A stretch of 64,000 nucleotides of DNA from Flectonema sp. DT1601 (GCA_964019425.1 OZ025788.1:124001-188000); one strand, 5' to 3'; shown: positions 40,433-52,219, counted from the stretch's first letter. The notes: generated from the sequence alone by a model not told the origin. Translations and numbers: made by a program.

Positions 40433-40972
40433 TGTTTTACTTGTTGCTGAATAAGTTGTGAGGTTACTTAAGAAAAAACACCTTATGACTTTTTTTATTT
40501 TTGAGTGACACTAATTTAAAATATTAGGTAAATTATGATGTGGCGATCAAAAGAGGAGCCCACATTGTAGTTGTTGTGAATTTTTTTTTTTGAAAAAAGC
40601 GGGGGGGGAAAAAGGGGCGGGAATTCCTAATTCCACGCAAATGCTACTTAACGACATTTCGCAAACTTTTATGCGGAATTATAGTTTTTCCCAAAAAGAA
40701 ATTATTACAAATGGTCAGACAAGATGGAAACATGTGACTTTTTTTTATTCTTTTTTTTTATCAGAAGTCAGTCGGGGTGATATCAGTCACGTGATACCCC
40801 TGCAGACTCACTCAGACTTGGTTAATATAAAAACGCATTTTTACTTTTTTTTATTGTTTTCCTGCTTTGATTTTTTTTTTTATTATTGTTACCAGTCTTT
40901 ATTTATTTTTTTTTTTTTTGTTTGTTTGTTTGTTTGTCTGTGGTAACAACGTTTTCAAATCCACAAAAAGAA

Positions 40973-41079
40973 GTTTGTTTGTTTGCGTCACGAAACCGTG
41001 AACTGACTTAAACTGATAAAGCTAAAGAAGGTTTACGTGGGCTGCCCAACATTCTGCTTTGTTCTTACAATACTTGTTA
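40973..41079. repeat. Conserved intergenic element, family A, copy 2
   Basis: Highly similar to copy 1, including ACTTAAACTGATAAAGCTAA, GGTTTACG, GGCTGCC, CATTCTG and TCTTACAATACT. The stem keeps pairing through a G-U change (CGTGAAC with GTTTACG). Confidence 0.65.
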
Positions 41080-41249
41080 AATTTGCAACCTAATCCAACG
41101 TTACTGTGCGTCATGAGCACCAACTAACTCACAGCAACAGAAGATTTTGTGTGCGTGTAGGCTAATTTTATTCTCATCAAAAAAAAAAAAAAAAAAAAAA
41201 AGTTGCTATTTCCTTAAACTATACAAAAAAAACCTCACAATACAACACT

Positions 41250-41336
41250 ATTTGTGTACGAAACCCATGAAACGATTTTAACAAGGAAAGCTGAACTGAA
41301 TGAGGTTTTACGTGTGCTGTCTTCACATTCTTCAAT
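41250..41336. repeat. Conserved intergenic element, family A, copy 3 (diverged)
   Basis: Shares TTTGTGTACGAAACC, AAAGCTGAA, GGTTTTACGTG and CACATTCTT in the same order as copies 1 and 2, but is clearly diverged. The outer stem can still mostly pair. Confidence 0.5.
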
Positions 41337-41749
41337 GCAAAAAGAAAATTACAATTAAGGTGGAGGTTTATTATGGGGGTTTTAAAAAGAACGTAGACAG
41401 AAACAAAAAATAATGTTAACTCTTCATTTTTCTCTCAATTTTGTTAGCAATGGTGTAGAAGCAAGAGTAAGAGGGGAAATACAGCGAACCATGGTGGTGG
41501 TTCACTCAGCCTTTTGAGGTAATCCATATACCTCTTTACCTCTCATCATCAGTTGATGGTGTAGAAGTAAGCAGTCTTGATATTGGGGAGTATCGTATCA
41601 AATATTTAGGTAACTCACGATACGTAAATCGAAAGGATGTTTTTGATTTTTTGTAAAAAATACCAACAGGTAGGGTCGCATGCGCTATTTCAGAATAACA
41701 CAATGAATGCGTACTTGAGTGCGAGTCATTCAGGATATGACTAGTTTAT

Positions 41750-42664
41750 TTAATCTTCTTCACATCGCAATAGAAACTTCTTAAGCGCTGGATGGCTTAG
41801 TTCCGGAGCATCCACAACACTCGCACAATGTGCAACATCAGTCACGCAAACAGAAACCTTTGACGTCTTTCCAATACAAGTGTGAAAATACTTTATCTGA
41901 TCTGGAAGAGAGTACGTGTCCAATTCTGAGTACAGTAACAGGACACGGTAATCTTCAATTCCAGAAGTGAGGTTGTTGAAGACCGATTCGCGGCTCTTCT
42001 TCAGGGCAGTACGACAAAATACTGCATATAAAATCAACGATAAAAGATAAAAAGGTGTCCAAAACAAATCAATCAACGGTGATAATGTTTTATGATTCTT
42101 AGCTGCGGTCATAATCAAAGCGTCTTCCGTTAATTTCGGGACATCAATAAAACTTCCATCTCCCGGAGAGAGATTTGGTCCAGAATCGAAGATTACTCCT
42201 CGACAAAACGCGAATAACCCTCTTCCCTTTTGAGCATCTGTTTCGATAACTTGCCCTAAAGTATGTGCTCCAAGAGTCGACATCGCATGAACCACGAATC
42301 CTCTATTTGGCATTACGTATGTTCTGATATACTGATAGAAGAGTTCATATTGCTTTGCTGCATTGCTAAGTTGGTACATTTGCCACATATTTACAGGAAT
42401 TCGTAGTACAGAACATCCTTGGTCTTGCCAAAAATAAACAGCCGGACTCAGTTGGGTTGGCGTCGCTCCAGCCCATCCGATTAGAACTATTAAAGGTCTT
42501 CCTCCTCTACTCTCATGAAGCTGTGGCTTAGTCTGTTCCCATCCATCGGGTGATGTTCTCAAATCAGGAAATCTTGGAGGTGCTGATCTATGAACTGCTG
42601 GTCTCTTCTTTCCATCAACTACAACACTTCCTCCCGCAAGGGGTTTGTACTCGTCGCTTGACAT
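41750..42664 (-). CDS. TMEM53/DUF829-like alpha/beta hydrolase
   Basis: 304 residues. PLIVLIGWAGATPTQLSPAV followed by YFWQDQGCSVLRI, then FVVHAMSTLGAHTLGQVI and GVIFDSGPNLSPGD, follow the TMEM53 (DUF829) family. The usual nucleophile-elbow words are replaced by HAMSTLG, with Ser in the expected place. A hydrophobic stretch (FYLLSLILYAVFC, about residues 205-218) fits the family's membrane-associated segment. LLLYSELDTYSLPDQIKYF near the end carries the acid residue, and DVAHCASVVD carries the terminal His. Animal TMEM53 sits at the nuclear envelope and affects SMAD signalling. The role in protists is unknown. The start is the first ATG after an AACAAG acceptor. Confidence 0.85.
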   Translation of the reverse strand: MSSDEYKPLAGGSVVVDGKKRPAVHRSAPPRFPDLRTSPDGWEQTKPQLHESRGGRPLIVLIGWAGATPTQLSPAVYFWQDQGCSVLRIPVNMWQMYQLSNAAKQYELFYQYIRTYVMPNRGFVVHAMSTLGAHTLGQVIETDAQKGRGLFAFCRGVIFDSGPNLSPGDGSFIDVPKLTEDALIMTAAKNHKTLSPLIDLFWTPFYLLSLILYAVFCRTALKKSRESVFNNLTSGIEDYRVLLLYSELDTYSLPDQIKYFHTCIGKTSKVSVCVTDVAHCASVVDAPELSHPALKKFLLRCEED

Positions 42665-43233
42665 TATTCTTGGTTATTGTCCTTGTTGAAGGAATTAACA
42701 TAAATTTAAAACTATAACTCGGGTAACATCTCCCATACGTAATCTGTGTGAAGATTTAGTTTTATAACAGAGATGGTATCGTACTTTTATTTTTTTTTGT
42801 TATCAATCTGAGAAATCATGTTAAGCTCGTACATAAGGAGATAGGCAAGAGAGTGCAGAAAAAGAAAAAGAATCGACTTAAGAAAGTATACGCGGTGCTC
42901 CTCACAATATTTCTTTATAGCTCATATAAATGTCTTTCAATGTGTTAAAACAAAACAAAAATAAATAAATAAATAAAATCACAAAGGCGCTGAGGGTTAG
43001 GAGTAAGCTGGCCGATGGTTCGTACGTCGAATTCGCCGTCTCGGACTTGGAATGGGAGGAGTTCACGTTTGTGTCATGCACCCAATAATAAAATTATTTA
43101 GATTTCTTGTTGTGTTTGCACAAATCACAAAAGTAGTAAATTTTTTGAATTGTTCATAACAACAAGTAGAAAGGGAGGAGGAAAAGAAATAACGAAATCA
43201 CTTCACTTCACTTCACTTCACTTCACTTCACTA
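42665..43233. other. Intergenic region with CACTT microsatellite
   Basis: Mixed AT-rich sequence. A pentanucleotide CACTT array (about seven copies, 43199-43231) directly abuts the stop codon of endonuclease V. No gene is seen. Confidence 0.6.
43199..43231 (+). repeat. CACTT pentanucleotide microsatellite
   Basis: About seven tandem copies ending just before the endonuclease V stop codon. Confidence 0.9.
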
Positions 43234-44340
43234 TCAACTCTGAGGAGGTAGTTTACTAATATAGGCTCTTGAAAGATTATCAGCCAGTCTAGTTGGTAGA
43301 GGGATACGTTGTGTTCTACCAGTAGGTTCTCTATTCCAGATATCAATAACAATATCCATGGCTGTTTGTAAGGAAATCTTATGACCAGGACTTACGTATA
43401 TCGGCTTACCTGGTTTCGTAACGAATGAATGTCCCCAAACTCTACCAGAGTTCCCCCACAATTCAACTGTTGTTCCAACTGGTTTGTCGAGGATTTGCCT
43501 ATCAAGTTGATCATGAGTTAATCCATCAACGAGAAGACAGTTCTTTGCGACTCCCAACGTCGGAACACCAACAACAACTCCAAAATGACACGCTAATCCG
43601 AATCCTCTGTGATGAATGGTACCGTTACCATCCAACATAATTAATTGAGGCTTTAAGTCAGGTCTCTTGCGAGTCATTTCTGACCAACATTGAAGTAGAC
43701 CTGGGATTTCACGGTAGGCTAAGAATCCAGGAATGTATGGATTCCTACAGACACAATGAGTGAACCCTTCATACTCAACTCTCATAGAAGGGTATTCAAG
43801 TACTATTATACTTGAGACTGCGTGGTCAGTTCCTTTTACAAATGAAATATCCATCCCTGCTATCCATTGCAGTGGTTGGGTAGATTTACAGTTCCCGTAG
43901 TTGAAGTTGAATGAGTCAGTGAGGTCAAGTTCATCTCGTAATTGGAGTTGTTCTCTCATCCACTTTTCTTGGAGTTCAGCTTTCGCAAGATGACTTTGTT
44001 TGTGTTTGTGTTGCCAAGCGAGCTCACAGCCTGCTTGCATTTCAGTAGTAATTCCAAGCGATTGTGTTCCTGCCTTTGGAGATAAGTCCTCGTGAGTGAT
44101 GTCGGTGACTTCATTCTCACCTGAACCAAACCCGTCTTCGTAATCCTCAACTAGCTGTTCTGAGGTTTCCTCGTCGTAGTTTCTCGCAGCTGCTTTTATA
44201 TCAGACTCTAATTCCTTTCCTAATGGTTCGTAAAGCCTTGAGCTGACTCGTTTCTCAACCCAAACACCCTTTATCCCCGTGTGTTGTTCTAATCGTTTTC
44301 GAAGCATCACAGTGCGTCGTTGGTCAACAAGCGACGTCAT
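43234..44340 (-). CDS. Endonuclease V
   Basis: Cleaves nucleic acid near deaminated bases (inosine). Eukaryotic members act mainly on inosine-containing RNA. 368 residues, of which about 130 are an acidic N-terminal extension. The core shows all key motifs: AGMDISF with the first catalytic Asp (about residue 161), YIPGFLAYREIPGL with the Glu (about 200), PQLIMLDGNGTIHHRGFGLA with the second Asp, VPTLGVAKN, and YVSPGHKIS at the end of the core. It looks complete and active. The spacing to the next gene upstream is large (1.9 kb). The upstream minus strand has a T/C tract and CCCAAAG, but no single clear acceptor. Confidence 0.93.
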   Translation of the reverse strand: MTSLVDQRRTVMLRKRLEQHTGIKGVWVEKRVSSRLYEPLGKELESDIKAAARNYDEETSEQLVEDYEDGFGSGENEVTDITHEDLSPKAGTQSLGITTEMQAGCELAWQHKHKQSHLAKAELQEKWMREQLQLRDELDLTDSFNFNYGNCKSTQPLQWIAGMDISFVKGTDHAVSSIIVLEYPSMRVEYEGFTHCVCRNPYIPGFLAYREIPGLLQCWSEMTRKRPDLKPQLIMLDGNGTIHHRGFGLACHFGVVVGVPTLGVAKNCLLVDGLTHDQLDRQILDKPVGTTVELWGNSGRVWGHSFVTKPGKPIYVSPGHKISLQTAMDIVIDIWNREPTGRTQRIPLPTRLADNLSRAYISKLPPQS

Positions 44341-45792
44341 TATTTTTTTTTTTTTTTTATTTCTTTTTTCTTTGGGAAAAAAAAAGAGGGGAAAAAAGAT
44401 TATTTAACAATCTGTTAAGGATACAGTGAACTATAGTGATGTTCAACTAATCCTTTTACGTATCCTTTCATCATCACATGGTGCAGAAGTTACTTTGAGG
44501 TGGAGAGGGGAAAAGGTTTCAATTGAACTCCTAGCCTTAAAAAACAATAAAAGACTACTCACAAAAACTCATCGTTCACGTGACTTTGAGTGAAATGTGG
44601 AAATAAGAATGGAAAAAAAAAAAAGAAAAATGGAATGTGGCACTACTATTAATTTAAAGACTAAGAGCACAGAACAACATCCTCACACCAGACAAGACGA
44701 AAGTACAACTATAAAGAGGGAGAGAGATTTGTCTTTTTTTTTGGGAAAACTTAACAAGTCTACCAAAAAGTTTGGAGTACGGTCACAGCCTTGGGGAGTT
44801 TCCACCAAAGCCGTTGGCGACTCAAAGAAAGAAGTGGGGGGGAAAAAAAATGGATTTTAAAAACATATCCCGCAGTCAAAAAAATTGACTTGACTTGAGC
44901 GTTTTCCCTTTTTTTCTTTTTCCAACACACTTCCTACAGTAAAAACAAAAGAAATAACAACGACGACGAGGAACTACACACAATTGTGAGGTGGGGTCAC
45001 CTTACAGACAAAAAAAAAAATTTTTTTTTTTCCAGACGAGTGAAATTTTCACCTCCACAGCAAAGTAGACAGCGATAGCATAAAAATAATATTAAAAAAA
45101 ATAAATAAATCAATAATTAGACACCAACTACTTCTTGCTTTACTAGTTTTTTTTTTTTTTTTTTAAATCTTAAGTACCGCCGAAGAATGTTGGGACTCGA
45201 TGAAAGGACCGCAGCCCATCTCAGATCGAACAGATGTCATTCTTTTTTTTTTTTTTTTTTTCTAAATTCATTGATTCATATCGTCTTACAAAAAAAAAAA
45301 TAATAATAATAAACAAAAAAACATAGGCCAAACTGCATTATAAGGGCTGTTCAGCCAAGTCAGAACCCCGCATGACAATCCGTTGTAGTTGAAAAAAAAA
45401 AAAAAAATGAAAAGCAGCTTCACATTTCTTTTGTAATAGAAACGAAAATTTTACAATCGTTTAGTGAGAGTGGCCGCCTTTTCTTTTTTTTTTTTTTTTT
45501 TTCCCCTTCTTCGGTTGCGGTGTTCCTTCTTCTACAGTAGAACTTCAGTAGCTAACACTCGGTTCAAAAAAAGGAACATAATAAGGAAACGTTCGGGGGA
45601 AAATCAAAAGGTGCAGAGGTTACATAGGCACCTGGAAAAAAAGAACATAGCGGGGAAAAAAAACAACATCTGCCTGGGAGTACCGTTGGAAAGGTTGCGA
45701 GGGGGCAAAGAGCAAAAAAAAAAAAAAAAAAAATCCTTTTTTGTAAAATCTTTGATTATTCTTATAAATCCAGTCGGTACTTGATATGTTTG

Positions 45793-45826
<34 letters not shown>

Positions 45827-46271
45827 ACCAGCAGGAAGTATGCAGACACTATGTCAAAGGGAACTTGATATAATGTACTAAAGTTTCTCACACAGGTTGT
45901 TAGAAAGAAAAGAATCGCACTAATGTTAAAAGAAAAAGAATGAGAAGACTGAAACTAACATTCAAATAAAACTTTAGAAAATCCAAAACAGATCGTACGT
46001 GGTCTCCATTGATTCATTTTTACAGCAGGCCGATCTTGTGCTGAACTTAATATCACTCAGCACAGATTATCGTTGTTCAGAAAATATTGATCCTTTCGGA
46101 TTCAGGTTTGGGCTGTTCCCAGTTCACTTGCTGGGGTAATGAATACACACACGCTGTCAATAACACTTTAATATTTTCCAAAAAAAAAAAAAAAAAAAAA
46201 AAAGGCAAGGATACAAACAAGATCTACTCATCCACGAAAAGGGTTCACAACCACAAACCCAATTATAAGAT
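44341..46271. other. Homopolymer-rich intergenic region
   Basis: Nearly 2 kb with many A/T runs (45142-45164, 45243-45260, 45714-45733, 45795-45825). It holds family B copy 2 at 44743-44796. I find no protein gene, tRNA or recognisable small RNA. Confidence 0.6.
44743..44796. repeat. Conserved intergenic element, family B, copy 2
   Basis: Matches the copy at 35752-35817: GGGAAAACTTAACAAG, TCTACC, AAAAGTTTGGAGTA and GGTCACAGCCTTG. The first copy has about 10 extra bases in the middle. Confidence 0.55.
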
Positions 46272-46784
46272 TCATCCCATAAGAGCGTTGCGGTTGCCAA
46301 AACCGATGCTTCCTGAAACCGTGCCTAAGCAAACCAATTTGATCACTTCTGCAGTACTACATATGATAGGCTCACAGAAGATACCCCACTGAGCTGACCC
46401 AGTTTCAGATACCAAGTTTATGACCATACAGAACATAAGTACGAGAGTTGAGACAATAGTTGAGATTATGCATATCTTATTAATGGTTGTGGCAATAGGA
46501 GGAAGCTTCACTACGTTACAATTCGTAAGGTAATTAAGGCCATTTATAAAGTAAATAATCGTGCTTACAGACATCAATAAAATTGATATAACAGCGAAGG
46601 CTTTCATCGCAGAGCTTGCTTCACCAACGTTTCCATTTCCAGTCCAACCCGTGCATTTAAATATACCACATCCCCAGTATGCCCCTCCCCTGACAGCCTC
46701 GCTATCTGCGGTAATCGCTACCTGAACAGACCAACCAACAAGACAACAGATCAAAGCAATAATGTATGCTATTTTAGTATCCAT
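46272..46784 (-). CDS. Amastin-like four-helix membrane protein
   Basis: 170 residues, starting at MDTKIAYIIALICC. The longer frame passes through an acceptor (TTTTTTTCAAG) and a Lys-coding A run. There are four predicted membrane helices at about 5-25, 62-82, 96-122 and 143-160. The first external loop contains YWGCGIFKCTGW, comparable to the amastin signature W-G-x-x-x-x-C. The second helix is AFAVISILLMSVSTIIYF, close to the AFAVISI start typical of kinetoplastid amastins. Length is slightly short for an amastin. Amastins are surface or endosomal membrane proteins of unclear function. A claudin/PMP22-like relative is the alternative. Confidence 0.6.
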   Translation of the reverse strand: MDTKIAYIIALICCLVGWSVQVAITADSEAVRGGAYWGCGIFKCTGWTGNGNVGEASSAMKAFAVISILLMSVSTIIYFINGLNYLTNCNVVKLPPIATTINKICIISTIVSTLVLMFCMVINLVSETGSAQWGIFCEPIICSTAEVIKLVCLGTVSGSIGFGNRNALMG

Positions 46785-47220
46785 TTTTTTTTTTTTTTTT
46801 TTTTTTTCCTTCTTTTTCCTTGAAAAAAATGAAGTAAAATTAAGGTTGTACATTTTTTAGGCAAGATAAAAAGGATGTATTTTAGCGTCTGTCATCCACT
46901 CGGTTTTTTTTCTGTACCGACGTAGTCATAATAGTTTTTTACCTGAAAAGATGGAAACATGGTTCTTTTTTATTATTATTTTCTTTGATTCAGAAAACTA
47001 TCTGCGCTCTGAAATAAGTGAGATTTTTTGTTTTTGTTTTTGTTTTTTGTTGTTTTTGAAAGAAAAAAAAGTATGTTGAGCTAGTACTTGGTGGTAGCGA
47101 TACCCCCCATCAAAAAAAAAATAAAAATAAAAATCACGTTCTCTTTCGAGATGACAGCGATGTCGTTGATGTTGAAGAGTCAACGTAATGAAACAGTAAA
47201 GTAAACATCAGCAGGAAGAA
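46785..47220. other. Intergenic region
   Basis: Starts with the A-run leader of the amastin-like gene and continues with T/A-rich sequence. No gene is supported. Confidence 0.5.
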
Positions 47221-50200
47221 CTACATAAAGTAAGGAAACGTATGATTAGTTCTTGTAGCCTCCTCTCCATACATCGAATTCCATCTCCGAAGCTCCTCAA
47301 CTGAAGCAGCGTCTTCGCTTACGGTGGGTGTTACTAATTTAAGTGAAGCTTCAAAATCAGTTTGAAGAATTGGAGGAAGGATAACCTTCCCATCTTCAAT
47401 GTGTTGAATGTTATTACGTTCTTTAGTTATGAAAGGATCCTCTTCATCAATCAAGTGAGAATCAATTATAGGATTTGCTTCCATAAACCTCTTAATAGGT
47501 CTATGAGCAGCAGTCGTACACAATGATCTCAAATCACTCCCAGAGAATCCTTGTGTTCGGTGAGCTACGTGAGTTAGATCAACAGTTTGATCAAGATTTT
47601 CATTTTTCAACACCACTTTTAATATGTCTTCCCTACACTTCTTATCAGGCAGGTCAATTAGTAGTCTTTTCGGTAATCTTCTTAAGATCGCTTCGTCAAG
47701 ATCTTGCGGTCTATTTGTTGCTCCGATGACAACAATTTGCTCGTGAGATCGCAATCCATCCCAACTTGCCATCAGTTCTGTTTTAATTTTCCTACTCGAT
47801 TCGTGTTCATGTTTACCCCCTCGCTTTCCCAGTATAGAATCAACTTCATCAATAAATATGATACACGGTGATATTTTAGCAGCGAGTGAGAACACGGCCG
47901 CGGCGTATTTCTCTCCCTGACCAACCCACTTACTAGTGATGGAAGCAGCAGTTATGGACAAGAAGGAAGCTTTGACGGTAGTGGCAACGGCTTTAGCTAT
48001 CATGGTTTTACCAGTGCCAGGTGGTCCGAATAGTAGGATCCCCTTACTGGGTGAGGTTAATGGTGATCGAGTGAAGAGACCAGGTCTAAGAAGTGGATGC
48101 AGAACAACTTCTTGAATGGTTTCTTTTATCTTATCTAAACTACCAATGTCTGACCAATTAACGTTAACAGATCCTGATGGAACAACTGATGCCATTAGTC
48201 GTTGTTCGTGATCTGATTCACCATCACTAAGCAGTTGAGATGAATTCATATTACAGTTCCCTTCCAAATTATTTTTTAAATTTTTATTATCATCATCCGA
48301 TATCGATTTACCCAACACACGAAATCCTTCCATCAAATCTGTCTTGTCTATAACCAAATCATGACCTTCCTTCAAAAGATAATTATGCTCTGAAATAATT
48401 GATTTTGTTACGGAGTTTAAATTCACGTGATGAGCAAGTGACCAAGACACGACTGACTGTAATTCAGAAGATTTCAAATGAACCATTCTCAGTATGGGTC
48501 CAAACTCAGTTAAGTCATCCGTTGTATTAGTAATTCCATTTTTGAGTTTATTTCTTATAGTATCTCTGGCAATATTAAGTTCCTTACAAGAGATATAATT
48601 CATATGAAGGACGTAGTGTAATGACATTATATTTTTATGTAGTATTAAAAACTTTTCATCAGTCTCATGACGGTGTTTCCACGAACACAGAATAGATGAG
48701 TTCATCGTTGAAGTTTTCTTCCTATTCGGATAGCTTTCAATCGATATTTTTGTTGAGAACAAAAAATTAATTTTTGAAATTTCCGAAGAGAGAGGAATTG
48801 CAATGCCGATTTCAATGTTTGGATTTGAATCTTTTTTTATAACTTTTTTTCCGATTCTGTCTTGCTTTTTAACAGAGAGTACGGAAAGAATTTTACTAAT
48901 TACTTTTCCTGCTTTTTCCCTTCTTTGTAAATCTGATTCAAAAGTTGATGAGCCCGATGAGGTCGTTGATGTAACAAAGCAAACCCTTCTTTTTTTAAGT
49001 TGAATATTTTTTATTAATTTTTGAAGGTATTGGTAGCAATCAGCGTCGTTTATCAAAGATTCTAAAGTAGTTTTTCGAATGAAAACGACCAACGGCTCAA
49101 ATGCGTCTACCGCATTGGAAAGACTCATCAAAGGAATGATATTATGAGGTGATTGGTTATCAAGTTTTATATTCGTCTTACTGATGAATAGACCTTTTCC
49201 TGGAGGGGAAATTCCACCTAGACTCGAACCGCTCGGAACTATCTCAGGAAATTCAACACCGATAGCTTTGCTGGCATCATTGTGCGGGAAAGTTACTTTC
49301 ACGGTTCCTCTCATTGAAGTGTTGTTTGGAAGTGAACAGATGACTACATCCCCAATACAAAAACATTCTTTCTTAATATTTCCACGAACATCTCTTGGAA
49401 AACCTTCTCCATCACTATCACTCAGTCCTATGAAGCTCGGGATAAACGATGCGTTCTGCAACACTGAAGCATCAAATGTCAAGAACACTGCTCCAAGTTT
49501 CTTCGCTATTCCCTTAACAAGAAATTCTGAATGAAGTTCACAAGGCGATGGCGTTTTTATTAAAATTGTTTTACTCTGACCATCTAGAGAACTAAGACTT
49601 TGATGCTGTGTAATACAAAGTGATATCGTATGAGACAGTTTTTCCTCATCAATCGGTCTCAAATAATAAGGAAATTCACCTTCAGAGAGATCAACGTTGT
49701 TGTTTGAAGGATCGAAGGCAGAATCAATAATCTCTGATGATACTCTTTTTAATATACTTTCTGAAGCTGAATCAAGAACAACTTCCGAAAGCTGTTCCTC
49801 AACAGTGTTGTTGTTATCGTCAGTCTTCATTACTTTCAGAGGAGGAGTTCCAATACCAGACTCGGCTAGTCTTTTCATCGTTGATAATTTATTCAGCAAT
49901 GCTGTCCTACGATCCTTTCCATCATTAATAGAACTTTTAAGAGGTTGAATGGTTGCTGTTGTTGGTGTTGCTGATTGAAGAGGGTTCTTACCACACTTGA
50001 TGCAGAACTTTAATTCTCTGCCACTGTCTGGTCCACATTGAGAACAGGTGGTGTTGATTTGAGAACTTTCAGTTTGTTGTTGTAATTGTTGAGAACAATA
50101 TCCACACTCAGAACAATAGAACTTTCCATGACGAGGAAACTGTGGACTTGAACACCTCAGACAACGTGTTACTACAACAGGTATGTTATTATAATATGAT

Positions 50201-50911
50201 TGTTGTTGATGTTGTTGTTGATAATTCGGTGAAACAAAATGAGGAAAAGGAAGAGGAAGACTCATTGGTGGTTGTTGTGGTTGGTTCCGTGCTACATAAT
50301 CAAATGCTTGTTGCTGCTGTTGTTGTTGTTGTTGTTGTTGCCGAAGAGAATGACCACATTCGGAACAAAAATGTTTACTCGAATCAATTAAATATCGACA
50401 ACCACATCCTGGACACTGTCTCATTCCCTCAGACATATTGTCAGGTGTGGATTTGATCTTTTTTGTTGCGGAATGACCACCAGTTGATTTTTGTTTCTTT
50501 TTAACCGGCGGAGGTGACTGTTTTCGATCTGCTACCAATGCACTGATGACAACACTGTTAAGCATAACAATGAAGTGTTTTGAAACTGACATTCTACACA
50601 ACACTAATTCATCACCGTCATTTACGTATCGAGATTCTCCTCTAGAGATGGGAGTACCGTTGATCAAGATCGATACTTTTTTACTCGTTTTTTGAGGTAC
50701 TTCAAACAAGGCTCTATTTAAACCTCCGACATCTACACTGACGGATAGGATATGAATTTGTTCTTTATCTGTTCGTTGATCAGATAACATGTGAATATGA
50801 TATGGAGACTGAACTATAGAACCAGAACTTAGTGATTCATGAACTAGTCCAGTTGATGACATGGGCACTAACGACATCCATGGTTGGGTTTTTAACTCTA
50901 AGATATCACTT

Positions 50912-50943
<32 letters not shown>

Positions 50944-51183
50944 TGGTACAGAACTACTTTTGGTAGTATCAGGCGGTGTTGGTGTTGGTGTCGGTGTTGG
51001 TGTTGGCGGTGGCAGTGGTGGTGTAATATCATCTTCAACATCATCACTTTGAATTGGATTGTCATTCTCAACTATTTCTGGTTCTTCTTTTTCTGGTTTC
51101 GATTCCTCATCTCGAACTACTTCTCTTTTTGTCAAATCATCAACAGCCGGGTCACTTCTTGGATCAACATCTCCATCAGACAT
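47221..51183 (-). CDS. FHA, zinc-ribbon and AAA ATPase protein (Msp1/spastin clade)
   Basis: 1320 residues. The order is a Pro-rich N-terminus (about 52-92), an FHA-like beta domain (about 100-215, with GTPISRGESRYVNDGDELVL), three CxxC zinc ribbons (about 255-285, 335-365, 376-400) separated by Gln runs, and a degenerate middle domain (about 530-720). The C-terminal AAA module has Walker A GPPGTGKT (about 1053), Walker B IIFIDEVDSILG (about 1112) and GATNRPQDLDEAILRRLPKR. The FHA, middle region (GDVVICSLPN...GTVKVTFPHN) and AAA follow plant FHA-AAA proteins related to mitochondrial Msp1/ATAD1. The zinc ribbons are an addition I do not know from those. Msp1 relatives extract misplaced membrane proteins, so that is a possible role. 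The start follows a GAAACCAG acceptor. Confidence 0.85.
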
Positions 51184-52219
51184 TAGTAACCCCTGGTTTC
51201 GTAATAATTAGTTAGTTGTTATGAAATAATTTTATTAAAAAATATAAATCTCTTTTTTTTTTTTTTTTTTTTAGTTCTTCATTATTAGTGTCTGTTTTGT
51301 AGTAATAAATACGTAGGACGTAAAGTAACGGAGAATACTGGTATCAGAACCTGTCCTATCTATCACGCAGGTCTTTCATGGCCATTCCCTTTTTCTTTTT
51401 AAGTGAATGAAATAAAACTGTCTAGAGAGAAGGAAGGGTTAATGAATATATTTCTCGTTATTTTTTTTTTTTTTTTTTTTTTTTTCTTTGTTTTTCCCGA
51501 AAAAAAACAAATGATGAAAAAAAACCTTATCATCCAAATAAAATATTCTAAACAAAAAAAAAAAAAAAAAAAAAAAAAAAAACATGAGCGCCGCATAAAG
51601 TATTCTACTTTATGCATCTTCTCATGCGTATTTTCAGAGAACGGGAAGAAGGGAGGATGGGAAAGAGACAGCTAACCAAAAAGTCTTTCGACTCCGATGT
51701 TAACCTTTTACTTTAAAAAAAAAAAAAAAAAAAAAAAAAACAGATCGGCTTCCGCAAAACCGCAGTAATTCTAAAAGACAAAATATTTAAAAAAAAAAAA
51801 AAATACCATTCATCCAAACAGCCTTATATTTTTTGTTGATCGTTGACAGTAATACTGATTAAATAATGGCTCTTAATCTGAATAGTAGAATGGGGGGAAG
51901 AAAAAAAAACTTGTGCTCGGATACAAAATAATGTTCTAAATGACTTTACAACTTCCTTTCTGTGAATACTAAGATCACATTATGGTTGTAGTGAACCCTA
52001 AACACGGATGGTTATTCTACACTCACGGTACAGTTGCACTTCCCTGCATAGCAGATCCGTGTCATCAACTAGTGACTGATTTCTTAAGTAACTTCTCTGG
52101 GGTTGATAAGCATATATAACTGAGATATGTGAACATCAAAACATGACTTCACCGGAGAGCAGGAAGGGGGGGGGAAATGGGACAACAAAAAAAAAAAAAA
52201 AAAAAAAAAAAAAAGTGAT
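51184..52219. other. Homopolymer-rich intergenic region
   Basis: Several long A/T runs (51253-51272, 51461-51485, 51556-51582, 51715-51740, 52184-52214). No gene is supported. Confidence 0.6.

Larger units (their letters stand above)
40433..41749. other. Intergenic region with two family A elements
   Basis: Homopolymer-rich spacer of 1.3 kb. It holds family A copies 2 and 3 (40973 and 41250). The word TGGTGTAGAAG recurs near 41451 and 41558, and a related form lies at 44480. No protein gene is supported. Confidence 0.55.

Noticed and set aside
49184-49534. Plus-strand frames opposite the AAA ATPase gene
   Set aside because: Shadows of the minus-strand gene, whose frame carries the recognised domains.
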